This document shows, piece by piece, positions 53,503-64,000 of a DNA stretch of 64,000 bases. Below the pieces are notes generated by a model, which saw only the letters and a list, made by a program, of their open reading frames with translations, was not told the origin of the DNA and ran no database searches. Both the position numbers and the translations under genes were made by a program. The stretch is from Patella vulgata (Eukaryota > Mollusca > Gastropoda > Patellidae): positions 15,947,501 to 16,011,500 of the forward strand of contig NC_065886.2 in NCBI RefSeq assembly GCF_932274485.2, in the 5' to 3' direction. The first letter of the stretch is position 1; every line of letters starts with the position of its first letter.

Positions 53503-55758
53503 TTATGATGTCATTGCAGATTTGGCTTCCTGTGACAGCTCTTGTAATCTTTCAAATCCTACCACTGACGTTTTCTGGATACCTTTACTAGAAATCTTTT
53601 CTCCATAACACTTCACATCAATTATAATCTGTTGCCGTACTTTATCATCGTCACTCATACCATGGCTATTAGAATCATTTGTTTTGTCCGTCCCTCGCGC
53701 TTTCTTCAATCGTTTTAAACTCTCCTCCATTTTTCTGACTGATGTTAAAACATCTGAAGTCACGGTCACATATTGTTCTGTTATATTACTAAAAACTTCT
53801 AGCAAAAAATCTTCTCTTTGTTTCTCGGCCAAGCTGTCACTGTGTTCCTCTAGAAACACATCCAACGGTTTTGTTAAACTGGTTACATATGAGGAAGGTT
53901 TACTAGGAACTTCTCGATTAGTTTTTCTATAGAGTCTAGGTATATCATTTACTTGTTTCAAGTATACAGAACACTGTTTGATCACATCACCTGATACAAA
54001 CGATTGGAACTTTGGCAATCTTAACTCAAGGCTTTCAACAGACTCCTGTAAACAGGCCTGGAGAAGATCGGTATTGGTATATCCTGCTAACTCCATGCAA
54101 GGTTTTACAATTTGCACAAAATATCCATCTAACAGTTCTGTAAGTTTAACAGCATCAGAAATAAGGCAAACGATTTGTCCAACAGTAATTGGTGGATTAA
54201 AATTAGATGTAGTAGTGCTTGTGGTCAACAAGTCTTGGGGAGCGGGAGAGACTGATCGGATAGTTTCTGAAGTCACAGACATTTTATCAAGACTGCTTGT
54301 TGAAGCCGATGTTCTCATGGTCACAGGTTTTTCCGCTTCTTTTCTTCTGTTAGTTTCTTCTTCATGAACTTCATCTAGCCAGGATGTGTAACGTGACAAA
54401 ATTTGTAAAGTCAGTTTCCAGAATCTGTGGCTTAAAGATGATAGATAAATCTCCTTGTTCCAACATCGTTGTAAACATTGCCATAATGCAGCAGTGGAAT
54501 GTAGCTTGAAAGGAGATGACTGCTCTGTTGAATTGTTAAAACCAGTTATCAAAGCCGATTCAACTGATCCAGCCAAATCTTGAAACCTTATTTGGAAATA
54601 AACAGGTAAACTCCATTTATGCAGGAATGTGTGGTAGCTTGGATGATCTCGTAGTCGTTTAACACTGGCTTGTGAGCCACAACATCTTTCAAACCTGGTC
54701 AGAAATTCCATACTTTGCAAATATTTTTCATGGAAAATATCAGGGTTGCCTGGAGCAAATATGGATGGAGTTCTGGCCTCAAAGTTACTCACAATTTCAG
54801 GCCAAACCGAATTGACCAGAAAATCATAACCTCTAACAATCTCCATTGTTCCTGAGCTTCCACTTGTAACATCTTTCAAAACCTTACAATGTTTTGGAAT
54901 AAATTCTAAAACTTTGTCAAAAAGACCCATCAAGCCATTACCATTAGCCTTGATAAACTGCTCAGTGATGATTTCTTCCATGTAGGGTTTCACAATATGT
55001 TGTCGAAATAAATTCTCGGCATCTTTAGTCTTGTCAATTAAAGCATACGTTCGTAAACACTGTCTCAAAATTTCTACATTCACTGTCGCCAGGCCATCAA
55101 GAAAAGCTCCCTCAAGGCTGAACTGTAACGTTGTTGTTATGTTGGCTATCCTAGGTTTTATTTTCTCCACCAGGGGCAACCCGCGGCTTTTTGTTACATA
55201 GAATTGTAATTTGTTAAACTCTGTCGCTACTCTTTCAATCAGCTGTCCACTTAATTGTCCAGGATTGACCGGTTGAGTTTCAGATGTGTCTGGTGCCATT
55301 TGGATTCCCAACAACTTCTCAATTCTTTCGACTGAATGTGTTATATTCATCAATCGCTGTAAACAGGCCTTTTTCTGTTGCACACTCTTTTGTTGATTTA
55401 GCTTTCTTTCAACAACTTCAATAGCTTCATCCATGGCCGTCCGGACACTCAGAACTTCTTCTTTTAACTGGCCTAACGGAACTGTCAGATGGCCAATAGC
55501 TTTGTCCATGCCAACCAGATTAGTTGACAGGTTGACAAAGTCTGCATAGTCTTTGTTGATCAGTTCAATCATTGCACTTTTCAGGATCTTCAAATAAACG
55601 TTTAGGTCGTCGCATAACGTTTCCAACTGAACTCTTCGTCTGCATTCGATAACAAAATCGTCAACCTTGAATCCCGGTCTCATAAACTCTTCCTTATCAA
55701 AGCATAATGTTGCAGGACCAGAAGGTAGACTGAACCCCTTCCCTGTATCAACCGTCAT
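53503..55758 (-). CDS. COG2: Conserved oligomeric Golgi complex subunit 2
   Basis: The protein has 751 aa (human COG2: 738) and is one of the eight subunits of the COG tether, which captures recycling vesicles at the Golgi and so supports glycosylation. The N-terminal COG2 domain (about residues 15-145) is highly conserved, with LCFDKEEFM, VQLETL and the block INKDYADFVNLSTNLVGMDK. The middle keeps CLRTYALIDKTKDAE, YDFLVNSVWPEIV and LPVYFQIRFQDLAGS; the C-terminal part has PRLYRKTNREVP, VRKMEESLKRLKKAR and MSDDDKVR. The start is chosen because the ATG lies just before the conserved LPSGPATLCFDKEEF. The whole gene is one uninterrupted exon, whereas the human gene has many. An AATAAA overlaps the stop codon; the true poly(A) site is probably farther on. 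Confidence 0.95.
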   Translation of the reverse strand: MTVDTGKGFSLPSGPATLCFDKEEFMRPGFKVDDFVIECRRRVQLETLCDDLNVYLKILKSAMIELINKDYADFVNLSTNLVGMDKAIGHLTVPLGQLKEEVLSVRTAMDEAIEVVERKLNQQKSVQQKKACLQRLMNITHSVERIEKLLGIQMAPDTSETQPVNPGQLSGQLIERVATEFNKLQFYVTKSRGLPLVEKIKPRIANITTTLQFSLEGAFLDGLATVNVEILRQCLRTYALIDKTKDAENLFRQHIVKPYMEEIITEQFIKANGNGLMGLFDKVLEFIPKHCKVLKDVTSGSSGTMEIVRGYDFLVNSVWPEIVSNFEARTPSIFAPGNPDIFHEKYLQSMEFLTRFERCCGSQASVKRLRDHPSYHTFLHKWSLPVYFQIRFQDLAGSVESALITGFNNSTEQSSPFKLHSTAALWQCLQRCWNKEIYLSSLSHRFWKLTLQILSRYTSWLDEVHEEETNRRKEAEKPVTMRTSASTSSLDKMSVTSETIRSVSPAPQDLLTTSTTTSNFNPPITVGQIVCLISDAVKLTELLDGYFVQIVKPCMELAGYTNTDLLQACLQESVESLELRLPKFQSFVSGDVIKQCSVYLKQVNDIPRLYRKTNREVPSKPSSYVTSLTKPLDVFLEEHSDSLAEKQREDFLLEVFSNITEQYVTVTSDVLTSVRKMEESLKRLKKARGTDKTNDSNSHGMSDDDKVRQQIIIDVKCYGEKISSKGIQKTSVVGFERLQELSQEAKSAMTS

Positions 55759-56058
55759 TTTGATGTTATTAGGCTTTAAAACATGGAATAATTCTTATTT
55801 TCAAAAATAAATTTTATCAACAAAAAATTTATCCCGATGATGTGTCAGTTCATTTTGACCTCCTAAGATTGAAGAAGCGAGAAGGGAAGTAACTCTATTT
55901 TCACTAAAGTAAAAGTAGAAATTTCGTCCACGCTCAGCTCGCACACCTAACACCATAAATTTCCCCATATACATCAATGTCACCTCTCGCCACCTTGACC
56001 GGCTGTGAACTTTTCATCAAAGTTTTGTTGGGTTGAACGATTTCTACCATAGATGTAA

Positions 56059-56118
56059 TTCAGCTCTGAACGTAGGTCTCATAACACTCGCCTAATGAGA
56101 CCTACGTTCAGAGCTGAA
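56059..56118. repeat. Perfect 24-bp inverted repeat upstream of COG2
   Basis: The arms are 56059-56082 and 56095-56118 (core AGCTCTGAACGTAGGTCTCA), with a 12-base loop. The direct repeat CTACCATAGATG stands on both sides (56044-56055, 56119-56130). It could be a minimal foldback insertion with a target duplication, or a locally templated inversion. Confidence 0.8.
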
Positions 56119-57746
56119 CTACCATAGATGGAGCAAAAAATTCATAATGCGACAACGTCTTGCTCAAAACCCACACTGATCAGCAGTGATTGTGAATATT
56201 CGCTAGACTTTCGTAATTCTCAAAACCATGCACTGGTTTTACCATATTATGGAAACCAGGAAATCTTGGGACACACAAACTGGAAGTAGCATATATAGAG
56301 GCCTACTAATAAATGTAAATTCTAACCCTTTTCATCAAGTCTATACCAGAAATTTCAATAAGACCGGGGATATAAAAAGGAATTGGAGAGAAAGACTTTG
56401 GTAACCAAATGAGAGGAATTAATATGGATATATCCACGCAATTGTGCCTATGTAGGTTGCCTGTAGTGGGGTAGCAAACCAAATTTTTATAACATAATCA
56501 AACATTGGCAGCAAAAAATCTTTATTTTTCATTTAAACAGTCACGATCCAAAATTAGGTACCGGTACCATCATCAACTGGATAACACAAACTACTAGGAT
56601 GTTCAAAAATATATACCAGCATAAAAATGATGTACCTGGAAGCACATACATTTATAGACCACTGTCTGGTACCAAAAACAAAAGACAAGTAAATGAAATG
56701 AAATTACAGCCAATAACAATTTGTACTTTTATTTAGTATTCATAATTTGATGTTACATTCAAATTCCATTTAGTTAATAATAGAAAGGCTTATTATGGCA
56801 CATAATACACCTCCACTGAAAAGCATGCAGGATAATTTTTGACTTAAAAATATGAATACATTTAAGGTGCCATCTCTTTAGTCTAGCAGAAAAGTATCCT
56901 AAAATTTGATTTACATAAAAATATTTTGTTCTATTTTGTGCATTTAGAAAAGTTAATAACATTTGTCTGACCACATGCATAAAGCAACCCATTATACATA
57001 CCCTAAAACGCGACTACATTAAGTTCAAAGTTCAAACTGTGGAGAACATACCTTAAATTTTAAAGTCATTACAGAATCTGCCCAACACCATACCTGACTT
57101 GAGATAACCCAGATATTTGCTGTATGTATTATACGGTTCATCTGAGTGGTAGGCAGATTCTGAAGTGTAGCAAAAATTGTAAAGATTTTTCTGAAATTAC
57201 ATTTAGATTCCACCCTGCTACACAAATAGCACAAAAGATGCAAATATTTGTTAGAAGCAACATCATACATTACTATATTACATATATTTACAAAAATATT
57301 TAAGATATTATATGACTATAGCTATTTACATTAACAATCCCACATTATAAAGGCATTTAATAAAGAGAATTATTTAAGAGGACATTCACCGAAAGTTCAC
57401 TAAAAACTTCATACATTGCATTAGTGGTCATGTCAAATACTGATTTTACTATTCGACTATTCTAATTATCTGCATGTTTGTTCATGAATATGAGTTGATT
57501 ACACTGAATAAATAACAGTAAAATATTTCATACTAGATATCACATAACAAACAATAAAAGATAAGTTTGAATAGCCTTGATAAACTACTCAAATTGGAAC
57601 ATTTGTGTGAGCAGTACACATGGCAAATGTAAATTGGTTATTTTACTACATACATGTAATTCTGTCGAATTTATGTTATATGTTAGCTTTGTTGAATAGG
57701 ATCATACAGTGGGAACAATAGCCTAATATTAAATGCAGTTTCAGGA

Positions 57747-57848
57747 ATTGGCAGTTTTAATAGTAATTGCAGTTAGACTAATTGACAGTATTAATAGTAA
57801 ATGCAGTTGCACTAATTGACAGTATTAATAGTAATTGCAGTCACACTT
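57747..57848. repeat. 34-bp tandem repeat, three units
   Basis: The units begin at 57747, 57781 and 57815, each with ATTGACAGTATTAATAGTAA or a near variant followed by TGCAGT. Confidence 0.8.
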
Positions 57849-58030
57849 ATTTAGATCTAGCATTAATAATAATACAGTATAATATTTCAGTGAGAACAGA
57901 AAAAATATAGTTATTTCAATGTTTGAATTGATTTTGCACTACCTTTAATAAAGTTTAATACAGCATCATTCTATAATGGTATATTTTAAACAGCTTCACT
58001 CAATTATGACATTTAAATATGATCATAATT

Positions 58031-58396
58031 TAAAGATACATTATGTAATTGGTAAATATGTCTATTGAAGGTCTTTTTTCTGCCTTCAAATGTAATATAA
58101 TTATTATTTAGACATTTATTCACATTACAGGCCCATAATCAAATCTCTAGAAAATCGGATGGTCTAGATATTAATTGGATCAGACCACCTGTGCCATTTA
58201 ATCCGTCAACAAAAAAATGAGCCATTTATTATCTTAGCAACAACAATCAAGACTATGCTATTCTTGCCAAAGCTTCAAACATTCATAATATCATTCAGAA
58301 TTCAGTAATTTTACTGAAACTTTCAACATCTTCATTTTTGATTATCTATTTTTCAACGACCAGATCTTCATCTAATTCTTACATAATGCATCTTTA
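58031..58396. mobile_element. MITE-like element with AAAGAT...ATCTTT ends
   Basis: The left end TAAAGATACATTATGTAA pairs with the right end, which reads TAAAGATGCATTATGTAA on the other strand. The element is 366 bp, non-coding and AT-rich. A diverged partial relative lies at 3600-3801, which supports a dispersed family. Confidence 0.6.
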
Positions 58397-58536
58397 TTGC
58401 AACATATAATTGCCAAATATCCTTAACTTAGACTGAAACCATATGACAACAAGGAATCTTAATCTTTAGGTACTATTATACAACATAGTAAGTTCCTTAA
58501 ACAAAACAGTGACCCCTGGTCCTGACTCCTTTATAA

Positions 58537-58607
58537 ACACATTCAGAAGATTTTCGGTCTGGACACATTCAGAAGATTTTTGGTCTTGACACATTCAGAA
58601 GATTTTC
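58537..58607. repeat. 26-bp tandem repeat, 2.7 units
   Basis: The units start at 58537, 58563 and 58589 (ACACATTCAGAAGATTTT). The repeat lies about 75 bp after the PRDM10 stop codon, so it is probably transcribed in the 3' UTR. Confidence 0.85.
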
Positions 58608-58680
58608 TTAGATTCTTTGGCCGTTTTGGCAATTGTTCAACAATAAATTATACATAAAGTCTGCATAAATAGAGTTATTT

Positions 58681-61600
58681 TTATCGATAATTTTGATAAT
58701 TTGTCCAAGTTCGAGGGACAAAGTTTTGCGATAAATTCACTGTTGAACCCTGGTTTGGTGGATTTGTCACTACGAGGGAGACAGGCACTGCTTGAGGGGG
58801 TTGGGGTTGGGGACTAAGAGAAGGAGGAGGTTGTTGTGGCTGTTGTTGCTGGGAGCTTGTTAATAATGTAGCAGCTGACACCAGGTGCTGGGGTTGAGAT
58901 GTAGTCAACTGAGCATGAGCTAGAGCTGGACCAAGGTGACTTAGTTCAATAGTTGTGTGTTGAAGCTGCTGTAGTTGAGCTGGTTGAACGTGAACCATCG
59001 TCGGGCCCTGGACACCCTGGGCTATTCTAGCCGCTAAAGCGTGATAGTCCCCTCCAGTGGACGGACGATATTCCTGTAAAGTCTGCGTCAGTTCACTCAT
59101 GGCTTGAGTGAGAAGATCGGCGGCTTGGAGATCGTGAGTTTGTTGCGTTGCCACTGTTACGTCTGTGTAGGTAGCAGGTTCCATTTGATGATGCTGTAAG
59201 TTGTTCTGATCTATCAGCTGTATATCTTCCTTTACGCGACGTTTATCAGGAGTTGGAGGAACCAAATCTGGATGCTTCTTTCGTTGATGTTGCATGAGTT
59301 TTGCCTTGCTAGCATACTGTTTGTGACAATATGTACATTGTTGTGGCAGGGTAGTAATACTTCCCACGGTTTGTGAATAAGTCGGGTTGGGTAACCCTGG
59401 TATTTCTGGGATCATCGACTTCTTACGACTACTAACTGGAAGATCGAAACCAGGGTGATTCTTGATAATATGAGCTTTACGTTTGGAGCTCGACTTGTAG
59501 ACTTTATCACAATACTGACAGAAGTAATCACGCTGTGTTTTTAGAATTGGCAGATTTAGCTCTGGTACTAGATCTGGAGTGATGTCAGGATGTCTTTTAG
59601 CCAAGTGATTGACCAGCATTCCACGCCTTTTAAAACCCAGTAAGCAGGTATGGCACTTGTAAATAAATCGATGATAATCGGTTGGAGAAACTTTAGGTAT
59701 AAATTTCTTCAGTTGTTTGTCCCGCTCCTCAGCATTTACAGGTTTTGGTTCTCTTTCCCCAGTATGCATCCGTTTGATATGCTCCTTCAACTTATCTTTG
59801 CGCTTAAATTGACGACCACAATTTTCGCACATGAATTCCCGATGTGTTGAATGTTTTAGCATGTGGAGCTTTAACTTGTCAGGGCGTGAGAAAACCTTAT
59901 CGCATGAGGGACATGGAAATTCTTGATCTGAGTGGAACTGTTTCATGTGTTTGCGTATCGTGTTGAAATCATTAAACTGCCTTGGGCAGTGTGGACATGT
60001 ATACAGACCATTGACACAGTGCTCCAAGCTGTGGAACTTGAGACTGCTGGTTTGGTCGAATCCTTCCTGACAGATTGGACATTGATAGTATTTCTTATCA
60101 CTGTGAATCTTCATATGGCAAGCCAGGGCCGAGTTATTCATCAAGCGTTTTTGACAGACCTCACACTGAAGTGGTTTGGAATCCTCCGTACCGTGACATA
60201 ACATGTGTTTGGTTAGCCGTTCTTGTGTCCCAAAAGCCTTCCAACAATTATTACATTTGAAAGGACGAGGAGGAATTAATTTCTTTTTAGATGTTCCGTG
60301 CTGTGTGGCGTGCGCAATCAAATCATTTTTGTTGTCAAATCGTGCTTTACAAACTGGGCAAGCGAGATAGTTTTCCATACCAATACCATTAGTAACATCT
60401 CCAGGTTGTCCACCATTTTCTGCATTCTGTACTGGAATTGGCTCTGAAAACTTTTTGATTTCATCCAAACCCACATCTTCTGCAGCGTGAGTTAATGTAT
60501 GCAGGTTCAAAAGGTTAGAGTTATCAAAGGTCAGGTCACAGTGCATGCATACCCATTCATTTCCACCAGTTTCCTTGCCTTTACGTTTATACATTGACTG
60601 AATAGTTCGACGTATCTTCTCAGAGTCAGGCCTCTTCTGATATTTCTTTAAAGTTCTGAAAATATAAAATGTAAACAATGAATACTGATTCATCAAACTC
60701 TAGTTCTCAATTACATTAAACATAGACCGGAGAGTGCCAGTGACACGTTACTACCAGCAGCAAAATCATCCAACCAGTTCTAAAATCCTTGACAACAAAT
60801 CTGCAGTGTAAGTGTCACATGTTCACATAGTTAACCTATTTGTAGTGATCTTTGTTATGACCCCAGGCATGGAATCCATACACATCTACCAAGTGTGTCA
60901 AAGTGAATTCCCCACGACCAAGTTAGTAAGAAGTATACTTAAACTCGAGACAACACAGGAGAGAACAATCTGGGCGTTCCCAGATATACGAACAATCCCA
61001 AGAACACCACATATTTACATCACTGCTATCTATGCTTTCGGATTAGATTTGGCAAATTTGCACTAAATATATATGGCAGGTGCCTTATGTAAAGTAAATT
61101 AATTTGCCCAGGTGAAATAAAACTTACTTGTTTAAATAAATACTGGTTGATTTTTTCTTCCATTGATAACCAGAACTTTCCCCATTTTCTCCCTTTCCTT
61201 TATTCTTAAACCATCTTGATGCCAAACTCTTCTTTCGGATTGCTTTAGCTTCAGCAGTTTCATCAAAATCTTCATCCTCTGCTCGTGGAGATCCAGTTTC
61301 TTCATGTACCACAAGATGGCGCTGTAAAGCAGGAGCCGACCGGAACTTCTTATTACATTCGTAACAAGGAAACTTGTATTCTTGCTCATCCATATCTGAA
61401 ACACAACAGAGGGTTGGAAGATATATATATATATATATATATAAAAAATAGTTGCCAGACAACAAAACATACGCCCACAGCAGCTAAATCATCTGAATAG
61501 TCGACAAGTTTTGTCACATATTTATTCCTTTGTAGGCAGGCATCGATATTTCTGCGCACATGCACATGGTGTGCGCAGGCACATTTGCTTGAAAAAATTT

Positions 61601-64000
61601 TTTTGCAGGCAAATTTTTAAAGATGTAGCCACGCCGGGCGGCGCCTGCGCCCGGCACTATTTTTTGGCGCCCAGCACAAAGAATAAATCGAAAAAGTCCA
61701 GTCGTATTTAAACCCCTCCGTCCATCTCTGTACACAAACTCGGCGCTCGAAATTTACCACAGCAAATAAACGGCAAAGCCATGGTAAAAGCCGACGTACG
61801 CAAACCATGTCTGCCACGGAATAATTTATTTTTCTGTGCCGTAGTAGACCCTATCATCCCAAATTAGTTTAAAGAAAGATGTATTGGTATTTTGTTTATT
61901 TATACTTAGAAGATGTGTAGGCCTAGGTCTATTCATTTTACAATTATTGTACGGTCTTTATATTTGTTTATTTGCCGTAAATAGGTCACCCAGACCAATT
62001 TACGGCACTCCAATGTTAAAGGTTTGAATGTCGTAATTGTCCAACACGTGCCTGCAAATTTTCACGATGATCTTATTTTATTTCTTACCTGTGTTGACCG
62101 TGGATTTGTTACGGCCCGAGAGTAGGACTAGGAGGACGATTAGAGCTTTCTCAGTTTCTGCCTGACCTGATTCTCATTCCACCGTAATAATAATAATATT
62201 CGTGAGACACGTACAACAACTTTACAAACAAGTCAAATAATACAACGTGTTTTAATTATCAATATCTACCCGTTGTCATAATTCATTGTACTCAAATAAA
62301 ACACAAACACCGTTTTAATAATTTTGAATCTCAAAGTAATAAAGTAATATCTGAAAAAAAAACCCAACAAAACAACAAATACCGAAAGGTCCTCAACTTA
62401 TCTATACAGAGAAACAGAGTGGGGCGGGACAATTTTATGCTCGGTCGGGTGGTGTCAAAAAGTTTTTAGATCCCTGTATCATTGATGAAAATTAAGTGAA
62501 TTTGGTAAAATTTGAATATATAAATGGAAATTTGATTTGCACTGAACCAAATACAAAAGGCAGCAGATGCTCTGAAAATACCACAAGAAGGGTTTAATTT
62601 TCATAAAAGACCGCGCCCCCTCCCAAAATTTTTTGGGCCTCGCTCCGCTCGCCAAATATATTTTCACACCACTCACCAAATCCTGACTACATCCCTGTGT
62701 TTCAGTATGACCCTGCAGGCACATTTTCAAGTGTGTGCGCAGGCACACTCAACTTTTATAAGAGTCCTGTTTGTAGGTAATGGGAGCATCTACAAGACAC
62801 TTATATCAATTTCATACAGATCGTATGATAACTTTTGTGGTATATCCATGTGGGTACATAAAAAGCCTTCTGCAAAGTTTCAGTTAGTGAATGATACCAA
62901 CGCACACATGCTAACCATTCGGCCATCCAACCCCCCCATAAATGATATAAATAAAGTTGTCTGTATTATGAAATGAATGATTTATAAAGCATGTTTTTCC
63001 TACCTGCCATATCTCGTTCTGTTATTTCATGTATCGGTATTCCTATTCTATCACCATAGTGAGCTGCATACCATACCTACAAATAATAAATGTATGGTTT
63101 AATTTGGTCACTATTAATTGTGATATAATTAATTGTGTGTCTTATACATGCAATTTGTATCTTTCTTGAAAACAGTCCACAGGCACTGACGATAGACCTT
63201 ACATTGTAAACCGAAGCATACACATTAGACCACTCAGCCACTCAACCCCCGATATAAATATATTTTTATTTTGCAAATAAGAGGAAATGCGGTTTAATAT
63301 AACGTTCACCCAAAACAAAATAGGTCATTTCAGGACCAATATATGGTAGAACTTTATTTTAACAATTCACTTGGAAATCAAGCGGTTAGACCTACTCCTT
63401 GTCAGAAAAAATATAAGTGGGTGTAATCAATTATTTTGTGACATATTATCTAACCTTAAGTTCTTGGCGAGGTTCAATGTTTTTTATAACAGAGAAGAAT
63501 ATATCCTGGCCATGTTGATAAGCAACCACATTCTGTTCAGCAAAGTTTTTAGCTGGTCGAACAAACATCATCCAATTACACTTGTTTTCATCAGACGTTT
63601 CAAAATACCCAACAGTATTATCAGCCTTCTCTAACTGAAATAATTTGAAAGACATTTTTAAGCAAAATAAATTTCTACTCTGCAGGAGAGACAAAGATAT
63701 ATCGGTATTCTTTTTCAAAGGTAAACTTTTGATGATGATTTTTTTATTATTTATTTTAATAACTGGAAAAATCTTTCCAAAAAGGAGACAAGTATCACCA
63801 ATGTAAAACATGTTTCTGTACATATGAAAGATTAACAACTGGTTAATTATACAAGGTACAATTTGATGGATAGACAATTGCTCAATTTATTGTTTTTTAG
63901 TAATGTCCCAGTGACATAATGTATAGAACATCATGACTTACCATTAATAAAAATTTAGGATTTGTCAGATGTTGTTGTGATGGGACTAATTCACCCACAA
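58681..64000 (-). CDS. PRDM10: PR domain zinc finger protein 10, 3' part
   Basis: The exons are 63942-64000 (cut by the window edge), 63455-63634, 63004-63076, 61128-61395 and 58681-60655, with GT/AG junctions whose phases all fit. The first three encode most of the PR (SET-like) domain, including [19 protein letters not shown] and [20 protein letters not shown]. The next encodes zinc finger CYECNKKF...HLVVH and a basic linker. The last encodes 11 more C2H2 fingers, with the conserved SPTDYHRF and [20 protein letters not shown] blocks, then a Gln/Pro-rich tail. Order and motifs match vertebrate PRDM10, a nuclear DNA-binding transcription regulator. The single 2-kb terminal exon is notable. 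The start and N-terminal region lie beyond the window. Confidence 0.93.
61420..61444. repeat. (AT)n microsatellite in a PRDM10 intron
   Basis: An uninterrupted AT dinucleotide run begins about 25 bp upstream of the acceptor of the exon ending at 61395. It sits where a polypyrimidine tract and branch point would be expected. Confidence 0.8.
61540..62760. repeat. GC-rich repeat-like stretch inside a PRDM10 intron
   Basis: The 15-bp word GTGTGCGCAGGCACA occurs at 61569-61583 and again at 62733-62747. Between them are islands much richer in GC than the surroundings (CACGCCGGGCGGCGCC near 61631; a stretch with GGGCCTCGCTCCGCTCGCC near 62635). No coding region is recognisable. It could be one insertion with long direct repeats, or two unrelated fragments. 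Confidence 0.4.
62885..62945 (-). repeat. SINE head fragment in a PRDM10 intron
   Basis: The minus strand reads TTGGATGGCCGAATGGTTAG, the A-box region of SINE-1; the rest is not recognisable. Confidence 0.5.
63170..63350 (-). repeat. SINE-1 tail and a second SINE head in a PRDM10 intron
   Basis: On the minus strand 63350-63275 matches the SINE-1 tail (ACCATATATTGGTCCTGAAA, then AACCGCATTTCCTC). It is followed at 63262-63170 by a new head with TGGCTGAGTGGTCTAATG, typical of tRNA-like A boxes. Confidence 0.55.

Larger units (their letters stand above)
55759..58680. other. Region between COG2 and PRDM10
   Basis: I see no gene. The COG2 promoter should lie near 55760-56050. A perfect hairpin sits at 56059-56118. 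The part next to PRDM10 probably includes its long 3' UTR and holds two short tandem repeats (57747-57848, 58537-58607) and a MITE-like element (58031-58396). The remainder is AT-rich without recognisable features. Confidence 0.5.

Noticed and set aside
62479-62976. Open frames of about 89 codons in the PRDM10 intron as small genes
   Set aside because: They cover repeat-like and SINE sequence, overlap on opposite strands and have no recognisable domain.

Overview
The window is animal nuclear DNA: AT-rich, with spliced genes, tRNA-derived SINEs, MITE-like elements and microsatellites. The repeat styles and the protein sequences point to a lophotrochozoan, most likely a mollusc and perhaps a gastropod. 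That placement is inference; no sequence search was possible.

Left two thirds (about 4.1-45.2 kb): a head-to-tail array of ten alpha-tubulin genes, all on the + strand. Each has exon 1 ending exactly after the start ATG, an intron of about 255-308 bp, and one large exon 2. Nine copies are intact and encode 452 aa. From residue 16 on, the nine proteins are identical; the only difference I found is V9 (copy 1) against I9 (the rest). Copy 5 has a 46-bp exon deletion and stops after 315 residues. Copies 2-7 form three near-identical dimeric repeats of about 8.6 kb built from two gene subtypes (A, B) and two spacer subtypes (1 after A, 2 after B). Copies 8-10 are monomeric units of about 4.46 kb whose genes are A/B chimeras. 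Copies 1 and 10, at the visible edges, are divergent at their outer ends. Window positions 1-2321 are spacer-type sequence, so the array probably continues to the left.

Non-coding content of the array: every spacer carries a tRNA-derived SINE, pieces of a second SINE family, duplicated motifs around poly-C tracts, and a conserved TATA promoter block. Spacer 2 alone has a hairpin-rich insertion of about 0.53 kb. Introns of copies 2-10 contain a decayed echo of alpha-tubulin codons 20-42.

Right third (45.2-64 kb): about 4.3 kb of intergenic DNA with a TTAA-bounded element, then three single-copy genes on the - strand: TMEM218 (three exons, ciliary transition-zone protein), COG2 (Golgi tethering subunit, here in one uninterrupted exon) and the 3' part of PRDM10 (PR domain plus 12 zinc fingers, running off the right edge). 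TMEM218 converges tail-to-tail on the tubulin array. The three genes are not an operon; only TMEM218 has an obvious functional link (cilia) to tubulin, and that is inference.
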